64,000 nucleotides of DNA, taken from Phanerodontia chrysosporium. Its lineage: Eukaryota; Basidiomycota; Agaricomycetes; Polyporales; Phanerochaetaceae. The stretch covers positions 597,149 to 661,148 of the forward strand of contig MJGA01000019.1 of the NCBI GenBank assembly GCA_001910725.1, in the 5' to 3' direction. Position numbers and translations under genes: made by a program. Shown one piece after another: positions 9,673 through 20,585 of this stretch (its first letter is position 1; every line of letters starts with the position of its first letter). The notes under the pieces were generated by a model. It was not told the DNA's origin and ran no database searches. It saw only the letters and a list, made by a program, of their open reading frames with translations.

Positions 9673-9890
9673 CACCACACATGTCAGAAGCTTCAGTTGG
9701 GCAGGTCACCTACCCAGGAAAATTTCCTATAGCCCTTTGACCTGCAGTTAACCTACCGCCAAGCGCGCAAGCAATATTTCACTTTTCGGGAATTTAGTTG
9801 AAAATCCCAAAAATGCAACCATGCCGGGGTTCGAACCCGCAGCACGTACCACATCACTAACGCGCTTAACCGTTGAACTACAAGAGCTTA
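9673..9890 (-). repeat. tRNA-like SINE copy, left
   Basis: On the minus strand a tRNA-like head (about 9890-9815) has an A-box-like TAGTTCAACGGTTAAG and a B-box GGGTTCGAACCCC. A body follows and ends ACTGAAGC then ACATGTG. Acceptor, D and anticodon stems pair poorly, so this is not a working tRNA. The same head and tail occur inverted at 10617-10845; the best-matching 39 bp are 9690-9728 against 10785-10823 reversed. Together they suggest a Pol III-derived short retroelement. Confidence 0.5.
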
Positions 9891-10616
9891 TCGTCGGCGC
9901 ATTAAATATAATATCAGTATGACAATCCTGCTTCCGCGCAGCGCTGCCCAGCCAGGCCAGAGGGCGCCTAACTGTGTGCGGAAGGTCCCTTTGCCCCTAA
10001 CCCTAGCTCAATATGTCCCAGGCAAGCCGACAATTCCACTGTGAGCGGTATGCAGCTCATGAAAGGGCCTCAGCCAACTTTACAGTGTATATAGCAGCAT
10101 TTTATTTCTGTCAGCACCCTAGAGCATAAGAATGATTATTTACGATTATTTGAGGCATATTAGGGGAAAATATCCACTGCTCCTCTATTTATACCACATT
10201 GAGCCTATGTTATACCCTTAGACTTTAGTATACATTGGAAATGTTTAGAAGACCCGTCTGTGTGCACACACGCGATGTATTGCGTGCAGAACTCGTTGCT
10301 CTCTCTGAGCAGGCAGGCTTGCCAAATCGGGACGCGGCGCTTGGCTGCGGCGCGGTGCCGCCCATAGCTCCGTCGAGCCATTTCTCGAGCAAGTGAGAAG
10401 CTCTGGAGGGTCTGGCCGCCATTTGGGTGAGTCCCCCCTCTCCTTTCTCTCTTTCTTTTCGCGCTCTTTTGCCTTGGCTAACCTTTGGCTAACCCTGGGC
10501 CAGGGTACTAGACCGCCTGCGGCAGCCTGGCCCTGGCCATGTATGGCGCGCAGGGCTGATCACATATTTGGCAGCTTCCAAATGTGTGCTCTAGGATATT
10601 TTCATGGAATACACGT
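9891..10616. other. Spacer between inverted SINE copies
   Basis: About 725 bp with no supported gene. It includes a short CCCTAACCCTAG string near 10005 and a pyrimidine-rich stretch near 10431-10470. Confidence 0.35.
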
Positions 10617-10845
10617 TGTGCCGTCTTGGTTCAGTTGGTTTAAGCACGCGTTCTCAGTTCTAATCCGGCTTTTGACAGTTTATTTATTTCATTTTGGATG
10701 AATTTTCCTGTTTTTCTTCGTAGGTCAACGTAGGTCAGAGCAGGTCAGAGCAGGTCAGCGCCTATTTGCAGGTTACCTGCCCGCAGGAAATTTCCCTCGG
10801 TAGGTCACCTGCCGAACTGAAGCGGCTCCACATGTGACCAAAGGT
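10617..10845 (+). repeat. tRNA-like SINE copy, right
   Basis: A plus-strand partner of 9673-9890. Its decayed tRNA-like head (TTGGTTCAGTTGGTTTAAGC) is followed by a body containing four AGGTCA-type repeats near 10721-10760, then the shared end AGGAAATTTCCCTCGG, GGTCACCTGCC, ACTGAAGC and CACATGTG. The right head has lost its B-box, so this copy is more degenerate. Confidence 0.45.
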
Positions 10846-12240
10846 ATCGGGTACATCTGCTGTATTTCATGTTAACGGATGTCGTTGTGAAGTGGGGCGC
10901 CAGCAGCCGAAAGTGCTGTAGGAGGCACTGTTAGTGTAGTATTATTGCAATTGGGGTAGTAGGCTCGACCACGCAATATCCGACTTATGATAGCTCGGTG
11001 TCAAGACGCCGCAAAGGCAGAGAGGTACGACTGGCCCACTTTCGTTCATCACTGTTTGACGTCTGCATGCTTTACAGCCCGCGGTGTACGGTGGTCAACC
11101 ATTTTTCCGGTACTTGCAGCTTTACGGGCCTACCCGTCCGAACGTTGCCGCCCCCAACCACCTATGCCTTGCGCATCTGGCTGAACGCATGCCGAACTTC
11201 GCTTCTCCTCAGCACCAGACGAAATTGCCGTGAGAAGACCCTCCCTGGATGGTGTGTTCCCACTCTGTAGCTTCGTGGAACCCGCCGAGGCAAGCTAAGT
11301 GCATCCATCTATATCCGCCTCACCAGATGCCGCCGACGGGCGCCCCGCCTACATCTACCTTCCACGCACCAATAGAGTATGTCTAACGGACATGAAACGC
11401 CGTGCACCGAAAACAGCGCTTACCGCTGCCAAGCCGGCCAGTTGCGATTCGCCGTGCACCAAAGCGCTACTCAGGCGAAATACACACTAACGGCTCGTGC
11501 GACAGCCTGTGTGTTCCACTCTTCATCGCGTCGGCGATGGCTGATCTGCGTGCCCGGGGTGTCGGCTGGCCACCATGGTCGGCTCGCATAGGTCGGACGG
11601 GACCATTGCGCGGACGGCAGGCAAACTGCCTCCAAAATGTCTCTCCGACGAGCGCTCCGTGGCATGTAGCCAAGCCCCGTCCAGGAGTCGGGTCTCGGCA
11701 TGCCCTTGTGGAGACTATGTGCACGGCAAGATCACACAACAGGGACGGCCTTCTGAGGACTCGGTAAACAGGGTCCGGGGAACACATATTCGCAGGTTGC
11801 AGCCGCGGTCTAAGAGCTCTGCGCCAACTGTCCGCACGGTCGACGTTTCCCATGCACATTACATGGTTCGGGTGAACCAGCCCGGTCGGTACCTGCGTCG
11901 CCCATCATTCGAGGTGCGCTTCTCACGTTCTGCGACAAGGCTGCGCTGACGGTGATGCGCCTTACACCGACAGACCTCTCGACTTGGATAGTTGCCGGGC
12001 TATGAAGCCGTAGCGATGGCGTGGGCTCTTGAACCCGAGCAAGCGGGCATCACACGGAAGCGTCAGGATGGGCAAGAAAGCCCTCATGCTATGGTTGCTT
12101 GGTATGTTTGCCACGGAACTTAGGTGCACTGGCGAGGCCAAAGGTTCAGGATGGTCTCCGCAGGGTACTCGAAGACGCATAAATGCCCCAGAGGCGGACA
12201 CTAAAGCCTCAAGCTTCCTGCGCTCTCCTTCAAACTCGCT
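10846..12240. other. Intergenic, upstream of MCO1
   Basis: About 1.4 kb in which I find no convincing gene. Several frames of 60-130 codons occur on both strands but overlap one another and lack recognisable motifs or splice structure. The last few hundred bases should contain the MCO1 promoter; no clear TATA box is visible. Confidence 0.35.
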
Positions 12241-15000
12241 ATGGACCAGAGCGCATATTCTCGCTTCGGTCGTGCCAACCATGCACGCCGACGCCTTAAC
12301 CTCTGTCTCCGCCCTACTCCGGTCTACCTCCCTCTGCTCCTCGCCCTACTTGCCATTGCTTTTGTCACTAGCGTCGATGCTCGCGCTGTGTCTTACGACT
12401 CTCGCGATACGCGCGACTTAGCTTCCGACGAAGCGACTGTCGCGGTTCCGAGAGCAGACAACTTCGTCGTCGGCAGCATCCGAGGCCAGCCACCGACGAC
12501 GCGGCACTTCAACTTCGTCGTCTCGCAGATGAATGGCTCGCCTGACGGGTTCTCAAAGCCGATGCTCGTTGTCAACGGTGCGAGCTCAAGTTGTGATCAT
12601 ACTCTTTCCCACGTACTGACGTCCGTATAGGCCTGTTCCCGGGGCCGACCATCGAGGCGAATCAGGGCGACCGCATCGTCGTTCATGTTACGAACACGCT
12701 CTCGACGCGAACGTGAGTGACTGTTTCCGCACCTACATCGACGGATATCAACCATCGTCCCTCCATAGCACAATCCATTGGCACGGACTGGTACGTCTTC
12801 CTCAGTCTTCGTTGAGGTAGCCGCAGCTGCCGACGACTTCGCGATCATGATAGTACCAGAATGGCACGAACTACTACGACGGCACCGCTGGCGTTACCGA
12901 ATGCGGCATCCCGCCTGGCCAATCGCTAACCTACAAGTGCGTGGCTTTCCATTCGCGTCCGCTCGAACTGACGTTCAGGGCGTGAACTCTCAAGCTTCAC
13001 TGTTGACGACTTCTCAGGCACGACTTGGTGGCAGTGAGTAATATCAAACGTTAGTTCTGGCCCGGACGCTGACACGGTGCCGCAGTGCCCGTGCGTTGCT
13101 CGGTCTATCCGCCTTCCTCCTTCATGACTGACGTTCTGCCTCACTTGAACTGCTACCCAAATAGACTGTGAGTACTCAAACAGCGTCATTGGCTAGATCT
13201 TTAATTAACCATTTCGTAGATGACACGCAGTACACTGATGGAGTCACCGGCGCTCTCATCGTTCATCCTCGCAAGTACCCACGCGGTTTCCCGACTTGGG
13301 ACGAAGACATCGTCGTCGAACTCACCGACATCTACCACGCGTTCAGCGCGACGATTCTGTCTGAGTACCTCGGGGTATGTTAGGCCCTCATGTGCTTCTT
13401 CACGAGCCGGACACTGACGTAGAACAGGGTGGCGGAGGTCCTCTAACGGGCCTTCAACTGGAGACGCCTGATAGCGGTGTAAGTCTCCGCTCTTTGGCTC
13501 TACTACGTCGCTCATAGATCCGTAGGCGATCAATGGTATTGGTCAGTATAACGGTAGCACGAAGTACACAAACGTGAGTCGCTGGGTGCTGTTACTACTC
13601 TGTCTTATATGCTGATGCGAGGCCATACAGCTCAACCTGAAGCCGAACAAGACGTGAGCACAACATCACTGCTACTATACTTATACCAATCAGCGGCTTG
13701 ACAGCTACCGCCTGCGTCTTATACACACCGGCTCCGCTGCAGCGATCCGCTTCAGCGTCGACTACCACGCTCTGACCGTGATCGAGGCCGACAGCACGCT
13801 CACACAGCCGTACACTGTATCGAGCGTCACGCTCGCCGTCGCGCAGCGCTACAGCGTCCTCCTCACGACGAACCAGCCGCCGAGCCCGCGCGCAACTACT
13901 GGATGCGTGCCGCCCTCAAAAGCGCAGTGGCTGTGCCTGGCGCGAACGCCGATATCCGCGGTATCCTGCGGTATGGAAGCGGCCACGCTGCCCCGACGGC
14001 CGGTGCAGACCCTGGCGTGCCAGGCTCGGGGCTCGCTGACCTGGACGTAGCGAAGCTTGTGCCGGCGGCGCCACGGACGCCGCCGCCGGCCACCAAGTGT
14101 GTTCCATCTTGCCCTACCGCGGTGAACTCCTACTGACCTTTGGAAGGGCATACACCGTCGACTTTAGCATCGGTGGGAAGCCCGACGGCGGTGCGTTTGC
14201 AACCATGAATGGCACGGTACGCTCCGCGCTCTGTTCATAATGCATGGATTCAACACTGATGGCGTACACAGAGCTGGCAACCGCTTCAGGGGACAACGAC
14301 ACTCCTTCAGATCGTCGATGCCGCACGCAACGGCAGCATGTATGCGCCTGAAGGGTCTAGCATACAGCCTGGAGGCCAGTTCCTCATCACCGAGGACAGC
14401 GTCGAAGTTGTAGATATTCTCCTGGTACGTACCCTTTGTATTGACCAAGGACAGCGCTGCAACCGTTGACATTCTCTGATAGGTCAACACTGGTCCTGGC
14501 GACCATCCGTTCCACCTACATGGACACACGCCATACATGTACGTCCACTCGCGATCCGACCTGCCCAGATACTCATTGCAAATGCAGCATGGGCTTCGGC
14601 ACGGGCACTTACACTGGAACCGGGCTCAATACCGTGAACCCGTTCATGTGAGGTTGACCCAGTTCATTTAGGGCTCTTCTGATCTGAAAACGCAGGCGAG
14701 ACACATTTGCTGTACCGGGCAGCGGCTGGTTGCTCATGCGCATTGTTACGGATAACCGTAAGCCGTACACTCTTCGTTTCACAATGGGACCGCACTGAGA
14801 CGCCGCTACCAGCCGGGATTTGGACCCTTCATTGTCGTGCGTACATCTCACTATCTCTGTATCTGTTTAGATGCTGACCTTGGCTTGCAGACATTGCGTG
14901 GCACATGGCTGCAGGTTTGATGATGCAGATCAGCAGCTTGCCATCGAAGGCAGCGCAGCTCGACATCCCACGAGACATTGTGAGGCAGTGCAGCGCGTGA
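12241..15000 (+). CDS. MCO1: laccase-like multicopper oxidase, spliced, one apparent frameshift
   Basis: A secreted or signal-anchored multicopper oxidase that should couple one-electron oxidation of a substrate to reduction of O2 to water. An N-terminal hydrophobic segment (LPLLLALLAIAFVTS) precedes three cupredoxin domains. Copper-ligand motifs are IHWHG (12773-12787), WWHAHYDTQYTDG across 13027-13245, HPFHLHG near 14498, and HCHIAWHMAAGL (about 14845-14925, split by an intron). Early exons: 12241-12577, 12631-12712, 12769-12790, 12855-12936, 12995-13033, 13086-13090 (5 nt), 13165-13167 (3 nt), 13220-13374, 13428-13478. An intron after about 14098 (donor gtgttc) removes an apparent stop, matching an intron in MCO2. 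One base is missing near 13886-13893, in a CCCGCGCGC run; with no GT nearby, splicing cannot explain it. It is either an assembly error or a disabling mutation. Substrate unknown. Confidence 0.85.
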
Positions 15001-15777
15001 GCGGGTCAGGCAGAAGGACATTGTTCTAGCCTAGATATGACTACATCTATCGGACAGTAGATGCGCTTGACCAAGGACAATTCGCAACTTACAGTACATT
15101 GTGGTTCCTGAGTTATTATAACTTATGTAATATGATACCAATGAACTTGAAGGGCATGGCAGTTTATGAGACTGGAGCTAGCTCTTGCTTTCCACCCTTC
15201 AAGTTCGCCCTGGGGTTATCTTTGTTCGTTGAATCCTACTGTAACACCGTTGCCAGCAACTTCGAGATGATTGCCTTTGTTGAGCCTAGAGAGGAGGCTC
15301 ATTACCTCAGAGATTTGCTCTACTGACACGAACTCGTGGTGAAGCCACTGAGGGTTTGATTGCACCTAACCTATGTGATGCTCGCCACGTGTGACGCCTT
15401 CGTGGCGCGCAGTCACGTCGGCGACTCCCACAGTCAAAATCATCGTGCTTTCACGTCGGACGGTCTTTCACCCACTCCGTCGCCAGCGAGCTCAACGAAC
15501 TCCAACTTACCAATTTACGCTGCCTTATGCAATCCAGAAATGCTACCTACAAGCTCCTCGCGCACTCGATATCATCCGAATGGTCACCCGACAAAGGACT
15601 CGACCTCCTACCTCGGTCGCCTCAGTGAGCACCGTCATCGACGCTCATCTGACTCCTTTTGCAGGAAATACATCACTCTGCGGAATATCATGCATTCTAA
15701 GTCAAGACACAGCGCCAACGATGTACACATGCGACGAAGAGAGGATACGCGAAAATCGATCGTAATCAATGAAAGAG
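15001..15777. other. Intergenic between MCO1 and the hypothetical gene
   Basis: These are the 3' flanks of two convergent genes. Short frames such as 15360-15770 show no motif or plausible splicing and I do not call them. Confidence 0.4.
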
Positions 15778-17186
15778 TCACCAGATCGGTGCCAGCGCAA
15801 TGTCGTACGGCGGGTCTGGCAACGCCGCCAGCACGTCTTCAATCGCAGGGAGGTACACGGCTCCGAACGGTACCGGCGGTGGAGGCGGAACCCAGTGATA
15901 GCCAGGGGGCGCAGGGCCGAGGGCAGCTGCTGGTGCAGGCCCGGCGACGGGCACAGGTGCAGGCGCAGGCATCGCGGGCACGTGAGCAGGGGCGGGGGCG
16001 GGGAGTGCTGGTGCGGGAGCGGGCATAGGCGTCGCGAGAGCATCAGCATCAGCAGGCTCAGGTACGTTCTCGATCGAGTCAACAACTACGGTGACCTCAA
16101 CGTCAGACGGGGCACCCGCGCCCCTTGCCAGGGCCGAAGAAAGACGACGCGGCAGCGAGTGAACGGGGCGCGATGCCTGCGTCGAACATCCGGGCACGCG
16201 CTGAGCCCCGTTGCGCTCCCCGCTGCCGTTTTGACAAGTGTCGCCCTTGCAGGCTGGCTCGGCCCCGCCTCGTGTACGTCGTCGCTTCAGGTCCCTGTCA
16301 CATGTGTCGTCCGCGTCGTCGTCGAGTTTTCGGGCGCGGGCCTTGCCCTTGCGGTCAATACCGGTCGGCGCCGATTGGCTGGTCCCCACGGTTGGAGTTG
16401 CGGCGCTAGCAGGTACAGACTCTGGGTTTGAGTCCCTGTTAGCGTCGAGATGTGGCTCGCCCAGTCTTCCAGAAGAGGCGTGCGCAGCACTTGGGGCGAC
16501 GCGCACCTCGGGAGCAGCGGAGCAGTCGAGAGACAAGGCAGTGCCTTGCTCGGTTGTATCATTTGTTTGTCTTTCTGGTTCAGACAGACCAACAGAGGAT
16601 ACCTCTGAGTCAGGCTGTTGCAGAAAGGTCTTGTTTGATGGGGCCTGGGAGGCTGCATGATTGCGCGGCTGTCCGGCGTCGAGGCGGAAATAGGCTGGAA
16701 AGACGAATGAGGACAATGAAAGTCATTAGTTTCTGACGCGCACTCACCCTTGTTGTCAAGGTATCCCGTTGGTGGGGCCAGGTGGCGAGACGAGCTCAGT
16801 TGGGCGGCCCGATCGCGCGGCGGGGGACTAGGTCTTCGGGCAGGTCCAGGACGTGAGTCAGCGTCATTGCCACTCTCCTGCGCACCGACGCACTCATCAT
16901 CGCCGGCGTACCCAGATTCAGCGTCGTCACCTGTCGGCTCCGCGTCGGCAGACGCGTCGCCCTCGCCCTCGCGCGCGGCCTCCACGCGCTGTACAAGCTC
17001 GTCCAGCTCGTCGAAGATGCGCTGGAAGACGCGCGTCGCGGGCCTGCGCAGCGCGGCGACGGCGCAGATGCGCTCGAACAGCCAGAAGTGGTGCCGCTGC
17101 GTGTCCGCGAGGAGGCCCGCGATGTCTGCGAGCGCGGCGTCGGGGCCGGGGCTGGCGCGGGAGTTTTCGTCGTCGGTGGGAGGCAT
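15778..17186 (-). CDS. Hypothetical protein, Pro/Ala-rich, two exons
   Basis: Exon 1 is 17186-16748 (ATG, MPPTDDENSR). A 53-nt intron (16747-16695) has donor GTGAGT, branch CTAATGAC and acceptor CCAG. Exon 2 is 16694-15778. The joined frame is 451 codons. The N-terminal 100 residues look helical (ALADIAGLLADTQRHHFWLF), followed by an acidic segment, a basic patch (KRRRTRGG) that could be a nuclear signal, and a low-complexity Pro/Ala tail (PAPAP repeats) ending in DPPYDIALAPIW. I recognise no domain. The intron and its exact phase match support a real gene. Confidence 0.6.
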
Positions 17187-17869
17187 TCGGTCGGTAGACA
17201 AGCGGGTGTGCAGCGGATGGTGTGTGCGTTGCCAGATGGGGGAGAAAGAGGGAGGATCTGGGCCTGCTTTATACTGCGGAGCGCACGCCACTCGCCTTTG
17301 TGGCCACCCCGATCGCCATAACGGGGATGGTCCCGCGCCTGTCTCGTGAGTGGCGTGGTCGCTTTCAATGTGTCATCATCGCTTCCATGGCCCACACTTG
17401 TCCTTGTGGTCCATGAACATCAACGGAAGAAGTGAATGCCGCAGAGAACTGCACCGAGGCGTCGACGGCATTGTTCATTTCTGCTGAAGACGAGGTATAT
17501 CGTAATTCTGCAGGTATGTATCGATCAAGTTGTGTAACCCATGCTGCTCAAATCTACCAGATTCTCACCCTCGCACGATTGAACATCACGAGAGAAAAGG
17601 CTGGGCTGCTGGTTCCACAGTTGCCATCCGAATCGTCTATCTGCAAATACTCATCACGCTGCTCAACACCCCCAGATTCCAACCCAACAGCCTATCCCGT
17701 CCGTCTACGCTCTGCTTTCCCAGACGAACCAGAAAGTACAGGCGCCTCGTGTCATGGAGGCTGTGTCACCGCCGGCGTCACGGGGAAGCACAGCACCTGC
17801 GCTGTTCCCGTCTCTCCTCGTCGACGGACTGCAACCTTGGACTACCCCCTTCAACGCACCACCGCATCT

Positions 17870-20229
17870 ATGCCGGACCCTTGTGTTCTCTTTGTTGGGA
17901 GCCACGAGTGGCGCCGTCTCCGCTGCGGACTCTTTCTCGATGCAGAGTCAGCCACGACAGCGATGCAGCCGAACGAAACCGTGTCGGGAGCGTGGAGGGT
18001 AGCCGAAGCTGTCGACTGCCTCGCCCACAGAAATACGATTGTTGACCAGCCTGCGTATTACTTTGAGGTCGTCCCAGAAGCACCTCCCGACAATGACGAA
18101 GATATCGCGTACGTTGACGTCCCGATCTGATGCTCTGCACAGACTTGCTCATCTGCAAAGATTGGGGATAGGGTACGTGCCGTGACAGCGGTACTTGCAT
18201 TTGCGCGCGTCTGACGGTCTGTGCAGGTTTGCATTCGAAGGCGACAGAGGCTGGATTGCATTTCGTGTGCTGTTTTGGGACGAGGGGTCCATCCATCTAC
18301 TCGTTGGTGTTGGGCCTGATCGATCTACTGTGGAAATACAAGACATTGACGGTGAGTATGGGCGTACATATCATTGTCATCCACTGTTCAAGCAGAACGT
18401 GTACAGTGGTTCCATGGCCAACTACCACTGTCGGTTGCGGGATTACGGTGAACAGCCGCACCATAGTCTTCACGCAGAGTGGCGGGTTTCTAGGTCTGTG
18501 CCTACGCCGACAATATGCATGACATACACCTGACTTGCAAATAGCCGAGTACACATTTCCTATTGGGCTACCACCCTTCACACGATGCTACCCAATCTTC
18601 TGTCGTGCATCGCTTTCCCGCTCCAAGAGCATTCATTCTTTTACAGACGAGCTTGCAGGAGGGCCAGATTTCGCCTATGACTTTGCATCATATGCGTTGC
18701 GCAAAGCAACCGCAGCCCGCAGGAGGAGCCGTGGAGAGGCACCGTTTCCAATCGAGATCGTGAAAAGCATCGCAACGCATCTCAGCGCTATGGTCCTCGA
18801 GGGCCATGAAGACTTCTCCGCATTCCCGCTGCGACCTGTGCTTGACCCGCTGAGTCGCGTGTGCCTTCACTGGAGCACGATATTCCGCCCGCTTATCTTC
18901 GAGCAGCTCTCCGTGTACTCGCCCGCGCGTCTTCAAGCCCTCGTCAAACTCCTTCACGCCTACCCGCCAGGGCTCCCGCCTCTCCTGCACCTCGTGCAAT
19001 CGCTGACCGCGGGCGACGAAACCAGCCTCGAGGCCGTGCTCGTGTCTGGAGCAGCCCTCCCCCTCGCAGGCCTGCAGAACCTCGAGTGCCCGCCGCAGCT
19101 GCACGCCCCGCCCCGCGTCTCCCTCGCGCTGAGCGCGCTGCTCCGCCCACTGGCGTGCGTCACCGAGCTCATGGTGAGCGACCGGCACTTTGGCTCCGTC
19201 GCGGAGCTCCTCGGCGTCCTCCGCGCGCTGCCGCGGCTCGCAGGCCTCAGCCTCGTCGACCCCGCCTTCCGCCGGCGCGGCCCCACGCACGCCGCGCGCC
19301 GCGCGCCGCTGCCACGCCTGCGCAAGTACGAGTGCACGGCGACGCCGTGGGCGCCGAAGGACAACGGCATGGTGCTCGTGCTGAACAGCGTGCTGCTCCT
19401 CGGGTCCACGCTCCGTGCAGACGTCGATGCGCTGACGGCGCTCGTCGAGGTGCTGCTCAGCAAGGACGCGGACATCGGGGATGCCGAGGCGCGCCATGAG
19501 GCGCTGTACCTGTCCGGCTCCCGAGGAACGACGACAGCGTGGTCCCTGGTCGGGCCGCCGTCTGCACCAGCGCGTGCGTTCCTGGTTGCTTCGCCTGCAG
19601 CCAACATGCTGACCTTCCACCAGTCGAGTTCATCGCCAACCGGGCGCCCGTGCTCTCCATCACCATCGAGCACCGCCCGCCGCCCCCTACGCGGCCGACC
19701 CAGCGTGCGGTCCGCTTCGTCTTCACCCTCTACAACGGCTTCCGACCTGCCCCGTGCGTGGACACCCCGGCGTTTGTTACACTGCTCCATAGGCTCGATG
19801 CTCGGCGCACGGCGGGCTACGCGTTCTGCCTGCGTATGGAGGGACCGCATGCTGAGGCCGTACAGGCTGGCCTCCCGCGCTCATGCCCCTCGCCCATGCG
19901 GCTGGGCTTGTCGTTATCGAAGAAGCAAGACCGCAGAGTCAGCTCAACCCCAATGCAAAGATTCTGCCACGCGCCTGACAACAGACGATTGCTCAGTCTC
20001 TCGCCGGTCCCTCTCTGTGAGGCAGCTGGGCCTCGAAGTCCACGCTACGAGACGCCCCGAGGTGGCACAGCATCGCAGGGTGGTGGCATATCGGGAGGTC
20101 ATGCGAGCAGGAGTGCGGTCCGTCGATGTCGCAGATACACAGAGGCAGGGAAGATGCTGGCCAGGCTTACTGCCACCAGCTTTGTCGCATTGGTATGCAG
20201 TGATAGAAGCCCAGAGCCATCTCTGCTAG
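17870..20229 (+). CDS. SPRY-domain plus F-box-like protein, spliced, 3' end uncertain
   Basis: The first exon (ATG 17870 to about 18108) encodes FVGSHEWRRLRCGLFLD, WRVAEAVDCL and YYFEVVPEAP, like the start of fungal SPRY/B30.2 proteins. Later exons are 18227-18351, 18407-18493 (TTTVGCGITVNSR and IVFTQSGGFL, the SPRY core) and 18545 onward (AEYTFPIGLPP, then PDFAYDFASYALRKAT). The last large exon continues into FPIEIVKSIATHL and LSRVCLHWSTIFRPLIFEQL, the usual layout of basidiomycete F-box-like proteins, with Leu-rich sequence after it. Introns at 18352-18406 and 18494-18544 fit the frame. Between 18109 and 18226 a mini-exon may or may not exist. A further splice between about 19505 and 19600 seems to join VEFIANRAPVLSITIE. 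The true stop is unsure. It may be a ubiquitin-ligase substrate adaptor; this is inference. Confidence 0.5.
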
Positions 20230-20585
20230 TCGCAATATATCAGTGTTTATGGCGGTGATGGCGGGATGGCGGGATGTGCTGCAGTCGGCAGCAACATGAT
20301 GCTGTCTGCAGCATACTTGCCGAAACACGGGCACGGTGCCCCGGGAGAGCATAGGCCTGGCGACCGTCCTGAACCTGTTCATGAGCCGGGGCCTTCAGCT
20401 GCGAGCCCGCACTGTCCGCCGCCAGCAGCTCGCATAACAGCAGCCAATCTAGGCATTCGGCAGCCAGCGGTGGACGCAGATTCGCGCGGCCTGGCCGTCG
20501 AGATCGCCACACGGCACGGATGGGGATCTAAGCGAATCTATATTGTCAGGCTCTAAAACAGACACAAACGGTACTCTCAACCAGA
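20230..20585. other. Intergenic between convergent genes
   Basis: About 350 bp between the uncertain end of the SPRY/F-box-like gene and the stop of the THEM6-like gene at 20586. Nothing further is recognised. Confidence 0.35.

Noticed and set aside
9815..9889. A functional tRNA gene on the minus strand
   Set aside because: A- and B-box sequences are present, but the acceptor, D and anticodon stems do not pair well and a similar head recurs inverted nearby, so a SINE-like repeat fits better.
14098..14145. A premature stop in MCO1 at about 14134
   Set aside because: A 48-nt intron with donor gtgttc, branch CTGAC and acceptor AAG removes it, and MCO2 has an intron at the same codon.
15360..15770. 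A small gene downstream of MCO1
   Set aside because: Overlapping frames without motif, splice signals or protein-like composition.
19000..19850. Long minus-strand frames opposite the F-box-like exon
   Set aside because: They are by-products of very high GC at third positions of the plus-strand gene; no motif or splice support.
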